Below are positions 45,608 through 50,381 of a DNA stretch of 50,381 nucleotides, one piece after another. Numbering within the stretch: the first letter of the stretch is position 1; each line of letters begins with the position of its first letter. The stretch covers positions 1-50,381 of the forward strand of contig NW_025955248.1 in assembly GCF_022376445.1 (NCBI RefSeq). Reading direction: 5' to 3'. Both the position numbers and the translations under genes were made by a program. The notes under the pieces are model-generated. The model was not told the origin of the DNA, did no database searches, and saw only the letters and a list, made by a program, of their open reading frames with translations. This stretch comes from Fomitopsis serialis (Eukaryota; Basidiomycota; Agaricomycetes; Polyporales; Fomitopsidaceae).

Positions 45608-45896
45608 CGAGCTCGGGGAGGGTCAGCAGGACTAGGATGAGCAGTATCGCGCGATTGTATACAAGTAGACATAAACCAGGTGTTGTAGGCTAAGCCACGC
45701 TAAGCATCGCTCGTGAAGAGTGACCAACATCTGGCGAACAGCGAGGGAATCGGGTGCGCATCGAAAGAGTATTATAGCTACACGAGATCTATACACAGCA
45801 AAGCACACTATCCACGACTGCGGCCGTCCAAACCACCCTATCAGTATCACAGTGCTAACACAGGAGAATTACCTCGCTCATCGTCGATCATCAAGC
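45608..45896. other. Convergent 3' region, TYS1 and DnaJ gene
   Basis: 289 bases between two facing stop codons; no gene. Confidence 0.5.
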
Positions 45897-47627
45897 TTAC
45901 TGTGCTCGCTGCTGGTCGCGCTGCCGACTGCTCTTCGTCTCCACCTTCACGTACTCGCTCTCCTCTCTCGCCTCAGCCTCGTCCTTGCGCACCGCCATGT
46001 ACGCCTCGCCCAGGATCTGCAGCGCGATCGCGCGCAGCTGCGCCTTGCCCCGCGGGAGCGCCGGGTCCTCGAGCATGCGATCGCACGTCTCGCGGAGGAC
46101 CGACTCTATCTCGAGTTTCGTGCCCTGCGTGGAGCGCACATCTGAGCGGGCCGTCTGACGGACAACAGCGCGCGGGACGCACCTTGAACAGAGCCTGCAG
46201 GCCCTTCTCTGCCGCCTGCTCCTCCAGCCGCTGCCGCTCCTCCGGCGAGAGGTTGCCCGCCTTCTCGGCCGCCTGGATCTGCTCGAAGACGTTCTTCAGG
46301 TCCATCGCCGCACGCAGCGTCGACATTCTGCGCGAGGGGATCCGTTCTCAATAGAAGGCAAGGAGGGGACTGGTATGGGGCACGCACGTTTCGCTGAAGA
46401 CGTGATATTTGCCCTGCACGTTGTGCAGCCACCCGCCGACGCCGAGGAAGGTCTGGTTCGAGGCGAGGTACTGCTTCGACTTCGAGACGTAGACGAAGCC
46501 GATTGTTTGGAGTAGCTCGGCGCCATAGGACTCACGTTTGAGTTCTCTGCGACCCGGTCAGCACTGGTTACCGCGCGGAAACGAAGCACCTACTCTGCCT
46601 CAAGCTGACATATCGTCCGATAGCTCTGAGTGACCTGCTCGTCGCTCGGGCCTGTCGCGGACTCGGTGAAAATGCCCAGCTTGCGCTCCAGGTTCTCCAT
46701 GAGTTTCGCGACGCGTTCTGCCCGCGCCGCGGCTTTCTATGCATCCGCGCTGTCAAAAGTTATCTACGTTCGGCGTGGGGTCCAATGCTCACCTCTGCGG
46801 CTGTCTTCCTAGCCTTCTCCTCTCTTCGCGCCTTCTCCTCTGGTGAGAAAATCTCCCGCCCCTTCGCATCCTTCTCAATGGGTTTGCCTTCTGCATCCTC
46901 CTCCATCTCCTCCGCTTCCTGCAGCGCCGCCTTCATGTCCTTCGCGAGGCTGATGTGGCCAATGATGGGCACGAACCGCTCACCACCGAAGATTGTTCCG
47001 AACACTTCCTCTGGATCGACGAAGCCGCCCTCCGGTGCGCTGTCCTTGGACCCAAACTCGTTATACTTTCTACGCAATTCGAGGTCGGACAGTGTCTGGT
47101 AGGCGATGGCGATTTCCTTGAAGCGCTCTTCCGCATGAGGGTCGTCGCGGTTCTTGTCCGGATGGAACTTGATGGCAAGGCGCCCTGCGAGGAGAGGTGT
47201 ACGAACGGCGAGCGGGTAACATGCAGACACACGTACGATATGCCTTCTTGATGTCCTCCGTGCTCGCGTCTACCGGCACGCCCAGCAGGTCGTAATACCC
47301 CGTCTCCAGCGGCTTTTCCTGTGTGCCAATCTTCCGTCCTCTCTTTGCCGCCTGTGCACCACCGCTTGCGCCGCCGCCGCTCTGGCTCCGGGAGGGCCCA
47401 TGTCCGCTCGTTCCGGACACGCTGTTCGCGAGGCCGGGGACCTGGGTAGGGTAGAAGGCGTGCGAGAAGACTTTGCTGCAGCTGAAGCAGCGGACGTTGA
47501 GGGCTGTCGACGGGCGTGGAAGAGGTTGGGGTACGGGGAATTCGAGCGGGGAGGAGCAGTGTGTGCAGGTCGTGGCGATGTGAGGTGCGAGGGGGCGCGA
47601 CTGGATGGTCGGGTACGTGCTGCTCAT
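45897..47627 (-). CDS. DnaJ/Hsp40 co-chaperone, Djp1/Caj1 type
   Basis: Six exons: 47627-47237, 47184-46793, 46736-46594, 46546-46388, 46327-46183, 46124-45897; 485 residues. J-proteins stimulate the ATPase of Hsp70. The J domain lies at about residues 107-175 (GYYDLLGVPVDASTEDIKKA, HPD in KFHPDKN, LSDLELRRKYNEFG). It is followed by a DnaJ-X type domain (FGTIFGGERFVPIIGHISLA, QSYRTICQLEAEELKRESYG, IGFVYVSKSKQYL, GVGGWLHNVQGKYHVFSET), the hallmark of yeast Djp1 (peroxisomal import) and Caj1. Unusual here is a 100-residue N-terminal extension with TCTHC and VRCFSC, a plausible zinc ribbon. All splice phases are consistent and the frame is clean. Peroxisomal role is inference. Confidence 0.93.
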
Positions 47628-47947
47628 GATGTCCGAGGAGCAGCTCGCAGCTGGGATGCCTTATATGGCTGCCGTGAATAGCTGCGACGTGCAGCTGCGA
47701 GCGTGGGCGGTGGGCACGGAGGCGAGCGCAGGACCGTCCGTGAGCGCGCGCATCCGGTGGATGCTATCGATCACTCACTGTTCGTGGCAGTCGTTGATCG
47801 TTGCGTCGTATGTCGAGGGGGCTCTGCGTGCGAGTGAGCGTAGAGTGAGCTCAGTACGGAGGACTGAATATGCAGTGACCGCGGCGCGGCATGGGTGTAC
47901 GCACAGTGTACGATTCAGGATGACCTGCGTCCGGTGGCGCAGGGGTA
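47628..47947. other. Upstream region of DnaJ gene
   Basis: 320 bases between the DnaJ start and arm 2. No gene recognised. Confidence 0.45.
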
Positions 47948-48914
47948 AGGTCGGGTTAGGGTCTGTATGCAGTAAGTACGTTGCGGCAATCCACATCACA
48001 GCGAGGTACGACAGTGATACCGCCATGTTCAGGTATCGTCACGAAAGCCCCGGGCTGAGTGTATTTCATCTTTCATGATCAATGCTCGTATTTGACTCGT
48101 CGAGTTCTGCCTTCAGTCTACTTACATATGATGAGCCATCCGAGCCTGTCGAAACTCTCAAAGCGTCTTCAAACCCACTACGGAGTATTCCCGTGACGAC
48201 GTTGGTACATACATCGCGCGGAACACAAGCCAAAAACACCTCAGCCACTCTATCAATCAAGCCATTCCGCATCCCAAGCACGGCTAAACAGCTCGTCATA
48301 CAGACCATCCTCCATCCGAGCAGCGAGCCCCTCGTCATGATACCCCCGTCGCGCATGGCCGCCTGGTCGGGCAGAATGGGGCGTCGGCTTTGGGTGAGGA
48401 GGGCCTGGCCGGGCAGTATGGCGCGGCGGCCTCGTGGGGCCGGTGCAGGTGGAACCCAGATATGTGCGGGAGGCGGCCCCGGGGGGCCGCGCACAGGCGG
48501 GCCCAGATCCCCTGCCCGGGCAGATTGTGGCGAGGCTCGAGCTCGTCGAAACGAGTCCAGCTATGCGGATGGTCAAACAGAAATACCAAGCTTTCAACTA
48601 GGACGAAACTCACAGGTCGACTGGGACCGCGAGCGCAGGTGCCGCGGCAGCTACAAACAGGGTGACGAACGCAAACGTGGAGTAGCGCATGATGTCTTCG
48701 AAGCTGAGTCGTTGCAAAGAGTAGATGCGATGGGTCGTTGACGAAAATAAACAAGTAAGGCTGAAAGACGGATCGTCATGAGCAACGGTGAGAGTTGTCA
48801 ATCAATTGCCATCACTCACCAACCGGTACCCTACTCGGTGAGCTCAGAAGAAAGAAAGGAGCTGAAGGATGCTGCCCACCAGGTCGCATATTTATACGCA
48901 GGCAGCAAGCCACC
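47948..48914. repeat. Inverted duplication 2, arm 2
   Basis: Reverse-complement partner of 38828-39757. The two arms enclose 8.2 kb containing the acidic secreted protein, APFAP protein 3, TYS1 and the DnaJ gene. Confidence 0.85.
48253..48690 (-). pseudogene. Small Pro-rich secreted protein, copy 2, frame broken
   Basis: Exon 1 48690-48614, intron acceptor at 48561, exon 2 from 48560. Signal peptide MRYSTFAFVTLFVAAAAPA, then WTRFDELEPRHNLPGQG in frame. From there the reading frame that matches copy 1 (PPGPPPAHIWVP, DQAAMRDGG) and the one carrying the acidic end (YHDEGLAARMEDGLYDELFS, AWDAEWLD, stop at 48253) are two different frames. At least two indels therefore separate parts of one ancestral protein. 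The naive translation stops at 48335. Both intron borders and exon 1 length (77 bases) equal those of copy 1. Function unknown. Confidence 0.6.
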
Positions 48915-50381
48915 GCTGTCGGGATCTTTGACGCGACTGGTCACTATGAGCATGGGACATCCGTTTGTGTTCCTCGCCTATCTGATGTGCACGGGTGTCT
49001 CAGACTCAGGCGAGACTAGCCCGCTGCGAAGCGACCCGTCGGGCACTGGCATGCACAGAGAGCTGACACATCCAGTGGTCAGTAAAGAGCCCATAGTTGT
49101 TCGGACGATTCACCAGGCCTCTCCTGGTGAGTTTTTGTCCGGATAAAATCAGGCCTACTACCCTTCCAAAGAGTTCAATTCCGTCCGGAGGAGTGTAAAG
49201 CACCGATAACCGGGGGTTCTACTTACTGAGTCGCTCCCGTCAACGTGCATCATGTTCACTCTGTTACTCAGCGGCCGAACTTGAAGCTTAAAGCTAAAGG
49301 ATCAACCTCCCGAGACTCAGGTTACCCGCCCGAGGCGCCTTTTCATTGGCAAAACGTCTTCATTGACGTAGTACAGGATTAGGGTATCATATCACAGGCT
49401 ATAGCATAGCTAATGTCTGAGCGGCGACGCGTGGTCTTCCCGCAATCTTCCCGCCGGGTGCCGTGCTCGAGTCATGGAAGGAAGGCCCACAGCTAATATG
49501 TCGCAGGGCCTACGGCAGTTGTTCTGCACACGGAGACTAGTCAGCATCGATGATGAATTCCACAGTTGGCAGCTCACCCTCCGCACGGACAACATAGGAT
49601 ACCCGCGATACAGTCGACCACACCGGTAAAGCAGCCGACAATAACTTGGTGCGTGTTCCATCGGTCAGGCCTGCATGCGCGAATGGAGAGAATGCTCACC
49701 GCTGACGATACACTCGAGGAAGCCTACAACCGCCTCGACGACGACCATGACGGCGCCACCATGCATGCGAAGATGCTGCAATGCAGAGATGATGAGGCTA
49801 AGTAAGGTAGTTCGCATTAGTATCTCCGAACATCGTAGCAGCTTGATACGTACCCCATGGTTCTGTCCGATTGTTTCAGCGAAATAAAAAGAGTCGTGCA
49901 GTCGAAGTCGTCAATTAGTCGTGGGGGTGTCGTGTCGTGTGGAAGGGTAGGTTAATCGCGTTTCTGCCGCTCATATATATGCTGCTGCATAGTGGTGCAT
50001 TTGGTGAGATCTTGTGGCGCGGAGGACGGGAACATATGGCACCCAGGCTGGAGCTGGAGCATTGACGTAGACAGGTATGTACGATGGTGGAGGTGGTGGG
50101 GCGCTCATGGCTTCTATGTAGAATTGATTGTCCGTTCCTCGTGTGGTGAGGGGACCCGGCGCGATGCGAATGGAGTTGTAGTAAGAGGCATGCGATGATC
50201 GTCCCGAAGTATAAATACAGTAGGCATTGTAGGTGACGCATGATTCAGCAGACTTTGAAGACTGTCGTCCTGTGTATTGTCAAGTGAGCAACATTGCAAC
50301 AGTCAGAACTTCGAGTGTACCTTAGGATTCCACGCTTATCCGCAAGCGGCATCTTCCCTCGGACGAGTTTTGCCCACTCGT
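48915..50381. other. Gene-poor window end
   Basis: 1.47 kb of moderate composition without a recognisable gene. Short frames lack motifs or splice structure. An incomplete gene running off the end cannot be excluded. Confidence 0.4.

Noticed and set aside
47928..47975. tRNA A-box-like GGTGGCGCAGGGGT
   Set aside because: No matching T-loop or acceptor stem downstream.
1..50381. CRISPR arrays, bacterial operons, integrons
   Set aside because: Intron-containing eukaryotic genes throughout; no regularly spaced repeats of the right size.

Overview
This is nuclear DNA from a filamentous basidiomycete, most likely a mushroom- or polypore-type Agaricomycete. The evidence is protein-coding genes split by many short introns of 49-65 bases with GT..YAG borders, GC-rich coding sequence, class I hydrophobins, and amplified F-box/leucine-rich paralogues. 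Genus and species cannot be named from the sequence. No bacterial operons, ribosomal RNA, CRISPR array or convincing tRNA was found.

Layout. 0-0.5 kb: a small Cys-rich secreted protein. 0.85-2.35 kb: a septin of the Cdc12 class whose frame is broken at least seven times. 2.7-6.05 kb (minus): a large, apparently mitochondrial protein with an internal tandem duplication. 8.2-26.1 kb: the centrepiece. An F-box gene (plus) is followed by a palindromic locus. Left arm, read on the minus strand: hydrophobin 1, two-helix membrane protein, F-box protein. Right arm, read on the plus strand: hydrophobin 3, membrane protein, F-box protein. A third hydrophobin sits near the centre. Promoter spacing and a noncoding hairpin are kept between the arms. 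28.3-28.8, 35.4-36.0 and 43.0-43.5 kb: three dispersed paralogues of an unrecognised two-exon family with a V/I-A-P-F-A-P motif. 29.8-30.8 kb: a short-chain dehydrogenase/reductase. 32.1-33.3 kb (minus): a repeat-rich secreted protein. 38.8-39.8 and 47.9-48.9 kb: a second inverted duplication of about 0.95 kb carrying a decaying secreted-protein gene. 40.6-41.4 kb: an acidic secreted protein. 43.95-45.6 kb: cytosolic tyrosyl-tRNA synthetase. 45.9-47.6 kb (minus): a DnaJ/Hsp40 of the Djp1/Caj1 type with an N-terminal Cys pair motif.

How it fits together. Conserved housekeeping genes (septin, tyrosyl-tRNA synthetase, DnaJ) lie towards the ends. Lineage-specific genes (hydrophobins, F-box proteins, secreted and repeat-rich proteins) fill the middle, with long gene-poor spacers. 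Hydrophobins are cell-wall surface amphipaths. F-box proteins usually choose substrates for SCF ubiquitin ligases. No direct functional link between them can be shown; their association here is by linkage and co-duplication.

Caution on quality. Several otherwise conserved genes need a single missing base restored, often in short homopolymers (septin, mitochondrial protein, tyrosyl-tRNA synthetase, two secreted proteins). This looks more like consensus error than biology, although the septin cluster is dense enough to ask whether that copy is a pseudogene.
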